From assembly GCF_003633615.1 (NCBI RefSeq), contig NZ_RBKU01000001.1, positions 4,588,001-4,652,000 on the forward strand: a stretch of 64,000 nt of DNA. The letters run 5' to 3'. The notes below the pieces were generated by a model. The model had not been told where the DNA came from, ran no database searches, and saw nothing but the letters and a program-made list of their open reading frames with translations. The DNA is from Mucilaginibacter gracilis (lineage in GTDB: Bacteria > Bacteroidota > Bacteroidia > Sphingobacteriales > Sphingobacteriaceae). Position numbers and translations under genes: made by a program. Shown here piece after piece: positions 10,172 to 18,836 of the stretch (positions are counted from its first letter, which is position 1; the number at the start of each line of letters is the position of its first letter).

Positions 10172-10236
10172 GGGTATTCTCGATAACTGAATAAGATCTT
10201 GCATAAATTGGTTCGAACCAACAAGGTCGAGGGGTA

Positions 10237-10285
10237 CAAAGCCGCGATTAGGACGTATTTTAGTTCTAACGCGGCTTTGTTTTTT
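10237..10285 (+). terminator. intrinsic terminator
   Basis: CAAAGCCGCG pairs with CGCGGCTTTG. The stem continues, after one bulged A, with TTAG/CTAA, around a 14-nt loop, and six T follow on the plus strand. Textbook intrinsic terminator for plus-strand transcription from the 9.7-10.2 kb ORFs. Confidence 0.75.
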
Positions 10286-10494
10286 AGGTGAAGTGCTGTT
10301 AATCAGATAGATAAGCTCCATCGCTTTGTTCAACTTTCCGGTTCGATGTACCAAACCATCAAAACTCCATTTTTCAAGAAAGATCTAACCAATAATATCC
10401 CGCTGACGGGTTAATTTAAGTTATACAAATGTATTGAATTTCATGCACTTATATTTCAAGGCATTCGCTATATTTGATATAAACCAATAATATT

Positions 10495-10731
10495 ATGAGC
10501 GTTAATGACTATGACCACGAATTGCATGAAGCAATACAAGACCTTTTAGATGAGGGCTTAATCGAAAAAGGAACACCCGCGTATGGCATTTCTCAAAAAG
10601 TCATAGATGAGGGTTACGATTGCTTGTCATCAAAACAGCGTTTTGTTTACGATACGGTTGTAGTGCCTGCACTTCAAAAACGTGGTGAACAAATCGAAGT
10701 AATCCAAAGGATAAACTCGATGCCCGACTAA
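10495..10731 (+). CDS. hypothetical protein, 78 aa
   Basis: Not a family I can name. Acidic, predominantly helical by composition, soluble, no signal peptide: an N-terminal helix (HELHEAIQDLLDEGLIEKGT) and a C-terminal helix (ALQKRGEQIEVIQRINSMPD). The ATG is well placed and the frame is uniformly codon-like. Three base pairs separate its stop from the next gene, so 10495-11370 is probably one small operon ending at the terminator at 11561. Confidence 0.6.
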   Translation: MSVNDYDHELHEAIQDLLDEGLIEKGTPAYGISQKVIDEGYDCLSSKQRFVYDTVVVPALQKRGEQIEVIQRINSMPD

Positions 10732-10734
10732 GTT

Positions 10735-11040
10735 ATGGGGGCTTCAAATACATTGGAAAGGCTGGGGAACATTCTGCAAGCTATTCACATCCATAAAGAA
10801 GATGCAAACATCAGACTGGCAAGCCAAGCCCATAACATAGTATTCTTAAAAAACGACCCAATCGTCCCCGATCAGTATAAAAATGCTTTTGCTGAATTGA
10901 TTGAAAAAATAGAACGAGCGCAACTATTTTACGACAAAATAGCGATTTACCGATTTCCCAATATGCACAAAAGCACGGCGGCCAAATATATAGCCATGTT
11001 AATGAGCGTTCACAGCATAGTGGCTTATGATTTAGGGTAA
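10735..11040 (+). CDS. hypothetical protein, 101 aa
   Basis: Unrecognised. A soluble, mostly helical protein (TLERLGNILQAIHIHKEDAN near the N-terminus, FAELIEKIERAQLFYDKIAI in the middle). It follows the 78-aa gene by 3 bp and precedes the 95-aa gene by 42 bp, and all three are similar in size and composition. Tandem small helical proteins can be immunity or adaptor proteins, but nothing in the sequence shows this. Confidence 0.6.
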   Translation: MGASNTLERLGNILQAIHIHKEDANIRLASQAHNIVFLKNDPIVPDQYKNAFAELIEKIERAQLFYDKIAIYRFPNMHKSTAAKYIAMLMSVHSIVAYDLG

Positions 11041-11082
11041 TTTAAATCTATTATACTTGTTTAGCCTAAAACCTATAATTAC

Positions 11083-11370
11083 ATGAAAGCAACAATAAAA
11101 GCCTGCTTGGATGGTATCGGAAACCATGATGCCAATCTTAGTTTGTTTAGAGACCGTAAATGGCTCACACAAAAATTGAATGGGTTAAACTATGCACTTG
11201 AACGCCTATCTATTGGCGAAGAAGATGCCTCGATATTTAAAACAAACGTCAAAGCTTTTTTAGAAAAAACGCAAAGCAAAAGCAGCGATGCAGAAATAAG
11301 AGCCTCGATAAAAGAGCTTATTAGAAATATTGACGCGATGACTGGTTATAAACCCCTTGAAATGCCTTAA
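11083..11370 (+). CDS. hypothetical protein, 95 aa
   Basis: Unrecognised. Soluble and helical, with two amphipathic stretches (KWLTQKLNGLNYALERLSIG and SDAEIRASIKELIRNIDAMT). Third gene of the small plus-strand cluster. The following 394 bp hold no gene other than a terminator near the serine-hydrolase start. Confidence 0.6.
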   Translation: MKATIKACLDGIGNHDANLSLFRDRKWLTQKLNGLNYALERLSIGEEDASIFKTNVKAFLEKTQSKSSDAEIRASIKELIRNIDAMTGYKPLEMP

Positions 11371-11560
11371 ATATGGAAGTTATATGTATCTTATTAAGTC
11401 AACATATATTGATTGATTACATTTGGTAAAGTGTGATAAACAATGGTTCAATCGAAAACGGGTTAGATATTTCAAATTGACCTTAATCATCAAACAGAGT
11501 GGCCAAACGTTTTAAGTCTTCTAATAAAGGGTTCGTGTAGACGTCGGGTTTGAGTACTTT

Positions 11561-11592
11561 ACCGGAATCGAACACATCGATTCCGGTTTTTT
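11561..11592 (+). terminator. intrinsic terminator in the 11371-11764 gap
   Basis: Perfect 10-bp stem ACCGGAATCG / CGATTCCGGT with loop AACACAT, running into six T on the plus strand. It would end transcription from the small hypothetical genes and insulate the serine hydrolase. Nothing else is seen in the gap. Confidence 0.75.
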
Positions 11593-11764
11593 ATTGCCTT
11601 TTTCTAGCTTAAATATTCTTTAGACCGTGTTCAAAGTGTTTCTACTGAACCTATTTCATTTAGATCCCTTATAAGCCTTCTGAGCCAAATCCGTCTCATG
11701 AAATATTATCGGTGCAACCTATTCGTAATTTTTAGCGTCTTATTAAGAGACTCAATAATAATAT

Positions 11765-12895
11765 ATGAAAAAAGTATTCCTATTTTTAATTTTTCTAATG
11801 CAAATATTGCTCTGCTTTGCGCAAAAAAACCAACTTAAATTACCCAGCGACAATAAATTAAAAATCTCATTAGATACACTGGTAGAGCAATCAGTTTCTG
11901 CATTTATGAAAAATAATTCTAGGGTTGGCATTTCAATAGGGATTATTAAAGATGGAAAGTCATATCTCTATAATTATGGTTCAATCCAAAAGGAAAAATC
12001 AGAATTACCAACGGGCAATACCGTTTACGAACTTGCATCCATTACAAAAACATTTGGGGCAACTTTGCTTGCAAAAGCCGTTCTCGATAAAAAGGTAAAC
12101 CTTGATGATGATATAAGAAAGTACCTCAAAGAAGATTATCCTAATTTGAATTACAACGGAAAACCTATCACTTTACTTCATTTGGTTAATCTCACATCTG
12201 GACTACCCAACTGGATGCCAGATAAAGATATCTTTGGAAAGGCAAATCCAGACTCCATTCCCTATATTTTAGATTCAGTTCACACAAAATATAGCAGACA
12301 AGATTTTTACCGAGATCTGCATCATGTAAAACTACAGGTATTGCCCGGAAGCACTGCTCGACATTGTAACACCGCCGCCCAATTGCTTGGTTATATTATG
12401 GAAATCGTCTATAACAACTCCTACGAAAACCTTCTGAAAATACATTTCGCTGAACCACTCAAAATGAAAAACACACTCCTATTAACTCTTGGAAAACTGC
12501 CCTCAAAAATGGCAAAAGGTTATGATGGTAAAGGACGTGTGATGCCCATTATTGATTGGGAGGATCTGCAAGTGGCAGCAAGTATAGCTTCTTCGAGTTC
12601 AGATATGTTAAAGTATATGAAATTTCACCTAAATGAAGTAAACGCTATCGCAAAATTAAGTCACCAGCCAACTTTTGGAAAGGTTGAAGATGGTGCTATT
12701 GCACTTAATTGGAAAGTAAGAAAAACGGAGAACGGTAAGCGGAGCATCTCCCACACAGGCGGCAGTTTAGGATTTAGCAGTTATATGGTATTTTACCCCG
12801 ATTTGAATTCAGGTATTGTTTTACTTTCAAACGAAGCAGATCAAGGCACACAGAATGAACTTATTGCACTCTCGGATAAAATTATAAAACCCTAG
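11765..12895 (+). CDS. serine hydrolase, class C beta-lactamase/D-alanyl-peptidase fold
   Basis: 376 residues with a signal peptide (MKKVFLFLIFLMQILLCFAQ), so periplasmic or exported. The catalytic SxxK is in ELASITKTFG (~90-99). The KTG-equivalent box is HTGGSLGF near residue 325, and an upstream AATFGA-type core surrounds the active-site helix. This PF00144 family includes esterases, D-amino peptidases and beta-lactamases, and the substrate cannot be chosen from sequence. The gene's last 14 bp overlap a truncated gene on the other strand, suggesting a recombination point at its 3' end. Confidence 0.88.
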   Translation: MKKVFLFLIFLMQILLCFAQKNQLKLPSDNKLKISLDTLVEQSVSAFMKNNSRVGISIGIIKDGKSYLYNYGSIQKEKSELPTGNTVYELASITKTFGATLLAKAVLDKKVNLDDDIRKYLKEDYPNLNYNGKPITLLHLVNLTSGLPNWMPDKDIFGKANPDSIPYILDSVHTKYSRQDFYRDLHHVKLQVLPGSTARHCNTAAQLLGYIMEIVYNNSYENLLKIHFAEPLKMKNTLLLTLGKLPSKMAKGYDGKGRVMPIIDWEDLQVAASIASSSSDMLKYMKFHLNEVNAIAKLSHQPTFGKVEDGAIALNWKVRKTENGKRSISHTGGSLGFSSYMVFYPDLNSGIVLLSNEADQGTQNELIALSDKIIKP

Positions 12896-13133
12896 GTACA
12901 GTACATGCAGTAAAGTCGGTTGTTTTAGAAACTTTTTCAAGAAAGAGTTTATTATGAAGGTCATAGCTTTGTTGCCCCTTTATTGAAATAGTGTATGTGA
13001 ATCCTGCATCGTTTTGTTCGAAGGTTTTTTTCACCCAGTTGTAATACAGGTTACAATCACATTTTTGAGCAAAAGATACAACTGTGAATAATACAAATAT
13101 TGAACTTAAAATAGCTCTTTTCATGTTGGTCAA
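12882..13133 (-). pseudogene. N-terminal remnant of an S41-like peptidase
   Basis: 83 codons: signal peptide (RAILSSIFVLFTVVSFAQ), then the KCDCNLYYNWVKKTFEQNDA start and a helix-rich stretch that resembles the N-terminal domain preceding the protease domain of Bacteroidota S41 peptidases. No PDZ or catalytic part follows. The frame runs into the last bases of the serine hydrolase (stop at 12882), where the homology ends abruptly. It lies 6 bp upstream of the FtsX-type permease start. Family assignment is by eye and tentative; a real short secreted protein is the alternative. Confidence 0.5.
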
Positions 13134-13139
13134 TTTGAT

Positions 13140-15518
13140 TTACTCAGTCCTTATATTTTTTATGGGATTAGCCAGGGATGCTTTTAAAGAGGTGTAACCG
13201 ATAGCTACTGTAGCGATAAATGCAGTGATAGTTAAGGATAGTAAAAATATGGTCGCGTCTATATTTATTCTATAAACAAAATCCTGAAGCCAGTGTGACA
13301 TCAAAAGCCATGCGCAAGGGGCTGCTATTAAAAAAGCGATAATGAGTAACCTACTAAATTCTCTTCCAAAAAGCCAAAGCACAGACCTTACACTTGCGCC
13401 AAGTACTTTTCTTACACCAATCTCTTTTCTTCTTTGTACGGCCATAAAAGAAACCAACCCGTAAAGTCCCATGCAGCCAATAACAATGGAAATACCAACC
13501 ATAGCTTCCATAAGTTGTTGCAAACTAATCTCCGATTCGTACATCTCCTGGATATCTTTATCCAGGAATGAATATGAAAAAACATTGTCTGGAAAAGTTT
13601 TTGTAAATAATGTCTGGATGGCTAATAAATCCTCCTTTGTTGATTTTGCAGGAATTCTGACGGCGCATCTATAAAAATCTTTTGACATGCTGAATATACA
13701 AATGGGATCAATACCGGCATGGAAACTTTCATTGTGGAAATCTTTTATAACGCCAACAATCGGAAATGAAAACCCATTTACTATAAGCCGTTTTTGAAGT
13801 GCTTCTTGCGGAGTTGATAAGTTTAACTTTTTCAACATGGTTTCATTGACTAAGTAGCCGCTAACGGTATCAGAAGAAGTAATATTATGGCCCGCTATTA
13901 GTTTCAAGCCAAAGGTTGACAGGTAATGGTCATCTCCTCTTTTGACATTGACCTGAAATGCTTCTTCCGTGGGGCGATTGTCAAACTTAAACCCGTACCA
14001 GTCATTGCTGTCGGACATGGGCGCACTGGAACAGAAACTAATATTACTGATACCAGGGATTTGGGATAATTGGTTATGCAGCGTAGGTAAAGCCTTGGCT
14101 GATTTTCCCGGGAGATCAATCAACAGGATGTTGTCTTTATTAAATCCCAGGTCAGAATTTAAGGAAAACCGCATTTGCTTAGCTATTACAATTGAAGCGA
14201 TTATCATCAGTTGTACGATGGTAAATTGCAGGATGATCAATACCCTTCGGATAGATATGCCGCCACCTTGTTGCTGGGTTATTTTGCCTTTCAAGGCTTC
14301 AACCGGATTAAATTTGGCCAGCTTTATACTTGGATAATAGCCTGATAACAATGTAACCACAATAAGCAATACAACGGCAAAGGATAATACCGGCCATTTC
14401 AAAAATTCATTTCTGGCTATTTCTGTATGGAATAATTGGTTAAATAATGGTAAAACTATGATAGCCAATCCCATCCCAATCAGGATGGCTGTAATGACTA
14501 GTACCGCTGTTTCCGCCATGATTTGGCTGAACATCTGTGCTGTGGAACCGCCCATCGTTTTGCGTACACCAACTTCTTTACCGCGGTTTAACGATTGGGC
14601 CGTAGCAAGATTTATAAAATTAATACATGCCGTTATAACCAGGAACAAGCCGATAAACGCCAAAGCCCACAAATATTTCGGTTCAATTTTTCCGTCATAC
14701 CTGGTATCGAAATGGATAGATGATAAAGGTTGTAAGTAAAAGAAGTAGCTATTGGCATCGGCAGGTTTACAATATTTTTTAATTAATTGGGGAAATGAGT
14801 TTTCAACTTCCTGGGCTTTAACCCCTGGTTTCAATTTCAGGAAGCACTGTACCCCGCTGCTGATACTGCTCCATGAACTGTCACTGGCCTGCCATTGATT
14901 ATGTTTCTTAAAATTAGCATAGGATAAATAGATCTGTTGCTGCTGATCCGAGTTTACAGGAATGTCTTTTAATACCCCGTTTATCGTGTATACATCTTTA
15001 TTATTAAGTACCAGTTGCTTGCCTATAGCGTTTTCATTAGGAAATAACTTTTTAGCAATTTTATTGGTAACAATAGCCATATCAGGGGCAATGAGCGCTT
15101 GTTTGGCATTACCTTCAAGCATCGGAAAATTAAATATATCAAAGTATTCGGGCTCTACATAAGCGGCATTTTCCTTAAAACGTTTGATATCTCTTCCTGT
15201 CGTGCTGAATAAAACGCCTGTTCTGTTCACCCGCATCGCAATTTTTTCGGCATAAGTGTAATCATTGCCAAATGCTTTGCCGAATGGTGCTGGAATACCT
15301 TGCGAGTAATCGATCATGTCATAGGTCGTCTTGGAAACAACCCGGTATATCCGGTCTTCATCTTTATGAAAGTTATCAAAAGACAGATGGTAGCGTAAAA
15401 GACAAAAAATCAATATCGCACATCCTATTCCTAAAGCTAAACCTGAAATATTAATAAATGAATAGAGCCTATTTCTAACTAAATTACGCCATGCTGTAAG
15501 GATATTGTTTTTAAACAT
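13140..15518 (-). CDS. FtsX/MacB-type ABC transporter permease
   Basis: 792 residues. The N-terminus NILTAWRNLVRNRLYSFINI plus first helix (GLALGIGCAILIFCLL) opens a MacB-type periplasmic domain (~50-280). FtsX domain one has three helices (WALAFIGLFLVITACINFIN, ETAVLVITAILIGMGLAIIV, LSFAVVLLIVVTLLSGYY). A second MacB/FtsX half follows and ends with VQRRKEIGVRKVLGASVRSV. This duplicated architecture is typical of Bacteroidota efflux/lipoprotein-type permeases that work with a separate MacB-like ATPase, which is absent here. It may export peptides or antimicrobials. Confidence 0.9.
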   Translation of the reverse strand: MFKNNILTAWRNLVRNRLYSFINISGLALGIGCAILIFCLLRYHLSFDNFHKDEDRIYRVVSKTTYDMIDYSQGIPAPFGKAFGNDYTYAEKIAMRVNRTGVLFSTTGRDIKRFKENAAYVEPEYFDIFNFPMLEGNAKQALIAPDMAIVTNKIAKKLFPNENAIGKQLVLNNKDVYTINGVLKDIPVNSDQQQQIYLSYANFKKHNQWQASDSSWSSISSGVQCFLKLKPGVKAQEVENSFPQLIKKYCKPADANSYFFYLQPLSSIHFDTRYDGKIEPKYLWALAFIGLFLVITACINFINLATAQSLNRGKEVGVRKTMGGSTAQMFSQIMAETAVLVITAILIGMGLAIIVLPLFNQLFHTEIARNEFLKWPVLSFAVVLLIVVTLLSGYYPSIKLAKFNPVEALKGKITQQQGGGISIRRVLIILQFTIVQLMIIASIVIAKQMRFSLNSDLGFNKDNILLIDLPGKSAKALPTLHNQLSQIPGISNISFCSSAPMSDSNDWYGFKFDNRPTEEAFQVNVKRGDDHYLSTFGLKLIAGHNITSSDTVSGYLVNETMLKKLNLSTPQEALQKRLIVNGFSFPIVGVIKDFHNESFHAGIDPICIFSMSKDFYRCAVRIPAKSTKEDLLAIQTLFTKTFPDNVFSYSFLDKDIQEMYESEISLQQLMEAMVGISIVIGCMGLYGLVSFMAVQRRKEIGVRKVLGASVRSVLWLFGREFSRLLIIAFLIAAPCAWLLMSHWLQDFVYRINIDATIFLLSLTITAFIATVAIGYTSLKASLANPIKNIRTE

Positions 15519-15634
15519 ATGCTAAAGAATATAATTAAAATCCGGTAAGATGACGTATCATTAAAGATTGTGCCTGATTTGTATTTGATTGACCGATAGT
15601 GAATTATGGATATTTGCTTAACTCTCCTTTTGTA

Positions 15635-15883
15635 TCAGAAACGAACAGTTGATGTTCGTTTTTGATCGTACTGGGGTTTATGCCTGTCCTTCAATACAAA
15701 ACCTAAATCCCCTGCGCCATTCACATTTCCAACACGAATGGACGGGGCTGCTGCAAGGTGCTTTCTTAAACGGTTGATAAAAACATCAATGCTTTGGGCG
15801 CTAAAAAAATCAGGAGGACATATATAGTAATGCGGAGTTGCTTCATTGTATGGTATAAAAATGATTTTTAAAGGTAATAACAC
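15635..15883 (-). pseudogene. C-terminal remnant of an OmpR-type response regulator
   Basis: The segment DFFSAQSIDVFINRLRKHLA and the following SIRVGNVNGAGDLGFVL match the last ~40 residues of the winged-helix domain of OmpR-family regulators. The intact regulator at 24055 in this window has the corresponding YFSGRSLDVFVSKLRKYLSA. The receiver domain and the rest of the winged helix are missing, and the only start upstream is a GTG in unrelated sequence. Read as a decayed gene end lying in the 15519-15940 gap. Confidence 0.6.
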
Positions 15884-15940
15884 AAAATGTAAAAAAAAAG
15901 CAGTGATCCCTTTACTTAAAAAGGACGTGTTGAATTTCCA

Positions 15941-16642
15941 TCAGAATTTATAACCAAGCGAAATACCGAACCCCGAGTTTTTTAGTTTGTCCTCGCGTGT
16001 TACGCCGTCAACGTGCGGCTGTAAATTTGCCAACCCCAACTGTGCGCCCAATTGAACAGAAAGTTTATTAAAAAACTCATACCCTGCTAAAAAATTCAAA
16101 CCATAATCCAGTGGCTTTCCATACAAATACGAATTTATATCCCCTCCATCCATCGCATTGTTTTTAAAAATAACGTCTCCCTTTTTCCCTACAACAATAT
16201 CACCAATAGCCGCATCATTGTCCGACGTCCAATCACCACCAGTTCCATACGCAATATATGGCCCTGCACCGAACAATAACTTGCCGTTACCTAAACGTGG
16301 CTTATACAGCAAATTGATAGGTACTTCTATATAGGATGCATTAATTTTAAAGTTGGTGGCGGAGCCATAAAAGCCACCGTTTTCTTGCTTATATCCTTTA
16401 CGGGAATATTGCGCTGCCGGCTGTATATAAACGTCACCTGCAATTGGTATATCAACAGTCAGTCCCAGGAGAATGCCCGGCACAGATTGGGTGTTAATTT
16501 TATTGCCATTTTCATCCTTCATCATTACGTTAGAAAAGTTCACCCCGGCTTTTATACCAACTTTCGTTTGGGCGTTGGCCAAGTTTACGGCAGCCATTAG
16601 GACAAGCAATAATATCAATAAATGTAAATTTGTGATTTTCAT
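15941..16642 (-). CDS. PorT-like outer-membrane beta-barrel protein
   Basis: 233 residues. The signal peptide (LLILLLVLMAAVNLANAQ) is followed by the typical barrel opening TKVGIKAGVNFSNVMM. Alternating strands follow (PINLLYKPRLGNGKLLFGAG, LNFLAGYEFFNKLSVQLGAQ) and the protein ends with a terminal aromatic (GFGISLGYKF). This matches the 8-strand OMP_b-brl_2 family of small Bacteroidota outer-membrane proteins, which are mostly of unknown function. Monocistronic by context. Confidence 0.85.
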   Translation of the reverse strand: MKITNLHLLILLLVLMAAVNLANAQTKVGIKAGVNFSNVMMKDENGNKINTQSVPGILLGLTVDIPIAGDVYIQPAAQYSRKGYKQENGGFYGSATNFKINASYIEVPINLLYKPRLGNGKLLFGAGPYIAYGTGGDWTSDNDAAIGDIVVGKKGDVIFKNNAMDGGDINSYLYGKPLDYGLNFLAGYEFFNKLSVQLGAQLGLANLQPHVDGVTREDKLKNSGFGISLGYKF

Positions 16643-16839
16643 AAAGCAAGTTTTGCAACGGTTAATGTAATTTGATTTTTATGTAATACGCAATTCTGTG
16701 CCTAATCGCTACAATCACCGTACAGTTTGTTATTGTTCGTATTTTCTTCTTGACTGGATGAGAATTTATATTTCAAAGTATTGTTAAAAATTTTGTAAAG
16801 TGCCGTTCGGCCGTTTCGATATCTATAAAGAATAGTCTT

Positions 16840-17115
16840 TTATGATTTGCGATGCTTGACCCATCCAAATCTGACCGGGATCTTTTTGCCCTCAAAATAA
16901 TAAATGCCGGTTATTATTGCCGGAATTTCTTCGTAACCCTCCTGCATATTGTCCAGAATAAAATATTCCTGATTATTTGGGCTACATACCCCGCCAATTA
17001 AATGCAGGGCAATAATTAAATGTGATAACAGTGTTATAGAAACGGAGGCACTAATCTTATAAAGTAGTTTAATGTTTACATTTTTCAGGAAGTATACCTT
17101 TTCATGGCAAAACAC
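16840..17115 (-). CDS. weak hypothetical ORF, 91 aa
   Basis: Opens only with GTG, contains one hydrophobic stretch (SITLLSHLIIALHLIGGVCS) and a polar C-terminus (IYYFEGKKIPVRFGWVKHRK). The last ~35 residues look protein-like, but no family is recognised. It sits in the 16643-17130 gap, divergent from the alpha/beta hydrolase gene, so it may be chance. Nothing else is seen in that gap beyond AT-rich promoter-type sequence. Confidence 0.25.
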   Translation of the reverse strand: MFCHEKVYFLKNVNIKLLYKISASVSITLLSHLIIALHLIGGVCSPNNQEYFILDNMQEGYEEIPAIITGIYYFEGKKIPVRFGWVKHRKS

Positions 17116-17130
17116 GTTTAAACAATCTAT

Positions 17131-17904
17131 ATGGAACTTATAAAAATCAATGGTATCAGGCTTTATACCGAAGTCAAAGGAACTGGGTTTCCTATTATTT
17201 TAATACATGGCGTCGGCGGCGATCACCAGGCACATTTAAGAAATGTAATTGAACCACTGTCGAAAAACTTCCAAACAGTAGCATTGGATTGCCGTGGTCA
17301 CGGACAGTCAGATAAGCCGTTAGCATTCACTATGGAAGATCATGTGCAGGATATTATTGGCATCATGGATCATTTTGGCTTCGAAAAAGCGCATTTGCTT
17401 GGCCTATCCATGGGCAGTTATATCGCTCAACAGGTTGCTATCACAGTGCCTGATCGTATTGATAAGTTAATATTAACGGTTACAAAGTCCAATGGACTTA
17501 CCTCTTCGATACAGCGTTTGTTTAAAGAAAATGAGGAAGAAATTAAGGGTTTTAATATGCACGAAACCATATTAAAACTATTAAAATTTATGGTGTATGA
17601 CCCCGAACTGATGAAAAACCATTTGGAGGTATTTGAAACAAAGCTGAGCCCCGAACAATTTAATGCGGCCAATAAAGCTATTAGTGCTTTCGATTTCAGA
17701 AAACAGCTCGATAAAGTTAAAGCAAAAACACTGGTTATCAGCGGAAAGTATGATGGCCTGAACCCTCCTGCTGACGGAAAGGAAGTTGCTTCACTCATAA
17801 AAAATGCCACTTTTGTGGAAATGCAATATTCCGGACACGCACCTATGTTTGAGGAACCAAATGTCTATATTAATATCGTTGAGGCCTTTTTGTTAAAACC
17901 ATAA
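17131..17904 (+). CDS. alpha/beta-fold hydrolase
   Basis: 257 residues, cytoplasmic. Oxyanion-hole motif HGVGGDHQAH (~27-36), nucleophile elbow GLSMGS (Ser ~96), probable acid Asp in SGKYDGLNPP (~208) and catalytic His in SGHAPMFEEP (~236). The lid region is short, as in C-C bond hydrolases, lactonases or small esterases. The reaction cannot be assigned. It is followed after 69 bp by an unrelated, GC-richer gene. Confidence 0.88.
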   Translation: MELIKINGIRLYTEVKGTGFPIILIHGVGGDHQAHLRNVIEPLSKNFQTVALDCRGHGQSDKPLAFTMEDHVQDIIGIMDHFGFEKAHLLGLSMGSYIAQQVAITVPDRIDKLILTVTKSNGLTSSIQRLFKENEEEIKGFNMHETILKLLKFMVYDPELMKNHLEVFETKLSPEQFNAANKAISAFDFRKQLDKVKAKTLVISGKYDGLNPPADGKEVASLIKNATFVEMQYSGHAPMFEEPNVYINIVEAFLLKP

Positions 17905-17973
17905 CGCACAATATTTAGGAGAAACGTTGCCCGGCAGTATGCTTTGGCGACTTTTATTATTTTTGCCGCCGAT

Positions 17974-18777
17974 ATGAGAAACGATTTAGAGCAGTTGAAA
18001 GCCGAGGTGAAGCGCCTGCATACCCAAGGGGTAAACTTATTGAACGCCATAAGAGACGAGCAGTTCCCCGAGCAAATCGAGCAGCATTTTACCAACGTGC
18101 TTAAAAAAAACTACCAGGAATTTAAAAAGGGGTTGCCGGTTTTTAAGTCCGCTTACCAGCCCTGGTACAGCGAAGCCACGGCCGTAGTAAAGACCTTGCT
18201 CCCATTACGCTACAATGATTTTTTGGCCTTATATGAAAAGCCGAAGAACCGGAAAGAGATTAATAAGGACAATTACGTGATAGCCGATTATTTCAGTGAA
18301 ACCATAGTGACCGCCGGCTTCGATAAAAAGGTGGTTGCGGGACCCGACGCGGCTATCCCGGCTTTCGAGCAGCAGTACCAAATCATCGCGGCGGTGCTGC
18401 AAACACTGGATAGTTCGCTGCTGGATATCCGGCGCGAGGTGCAAGCCGCCTTGCTGGATGCCGAACTGGATAAAGCAGCTTTACTACTCAAAAACAAACA
18501 TTTGCGGGCAGCCGGGGCTATAGCCGCCATCGCCCTCGAAAAACACATGGAGCAGGTTTGTGAGCGCCGGCAACTGAAAATAAGCCGGAAAACCATCGCC
18601 GACCTGAACGAAGTTCTTAAAAAAAACGAGATCATTGATTTCCCGGCCTACCGGCACATCGGTTTACTGGCCGAGCTTTATGATTTGTGCGCCGTCAACA
18701 AAAAACGCGAACCCGAACCGGCGGAGGTGGCCGACCTGATTAACGGGGTGGATAAGGTTATTAAAACCGTATTTTAA
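17974..18777 (+). CDS. hypothetical protein with a DUF4145/HEPN-like helical C-terminus
   Basis: 267 residues from the ATG at 17974; a TTG at 17944 would add ten hydrophobic residues and looks wrong. All-helical and soluble, with an N-terminal coiled-coil-like stretch (DLEQLKAEVKRLHTQGVNLL). The C-terminal third (LRAAGAIAAIALEKHMEQVC, then AELYDLCAVNKKREPEPAEV and ADLINGVDKV) resembles HEPN/DUF4145 modules often attached to defence or regulatory systems. The RNase motif RxxxxH is not present. Its base composition is more GC-rich than the genes around it, which suggests separate acquisition. Confidence 0.65.
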   Translation: MRNDLEQLKAEVKRLHTQGVNLLNAIRDEQFPEQIEQHFTNVLKKNYQEFKKGLPVFKSAYQPWYSEATAVVKTLLPLRYNDFLALYEKPKNRKEINKDNYVIADYFSETIVTAGFDKKVVAGPDAAIPAFEQQYQIIAAVLQTLDSSLLDIRREVQAALLDAELDKAALLLKNKHLRAAGAIAAIALEKHMEQVCERRQLKISRKTIADLNEVLKKNEIIDFPAYRHIGLLAELYDLCAVNKKREPEPAEVADLINGVDKVIKTVF

Positions 18778-18836
18778 CACGGCGCAAACGCTAATTGAGC
18801 CCTCGCCAAATGGAAAACGCCGTAAATGAGCCGAAC

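Larger units (their letters stand above)
9467..10494. other. gene-poor stretch upstream of module I
   Basis: About 1 kb without a recognisable gene. It holds the sigma gene's promoter region, two weak plus-strand ORFs (9713 and 9929), a perfect 14-bp palindrome TTGGTTCGAACCAA at 10208-10221 and a strong plus-strand terminator at 10237-10285. The mix of short open frames and an orphan terminator suggests decayed genes. Confidence 0.5.

Noticed and set aside
10136..10354. 72-codon minus-strand ORF with a protein-like middle part
   Set aside because: It runs straight across a strong plus-strand terminator and a palindrome, so the reading frame is better explained as a shadow of these structures.
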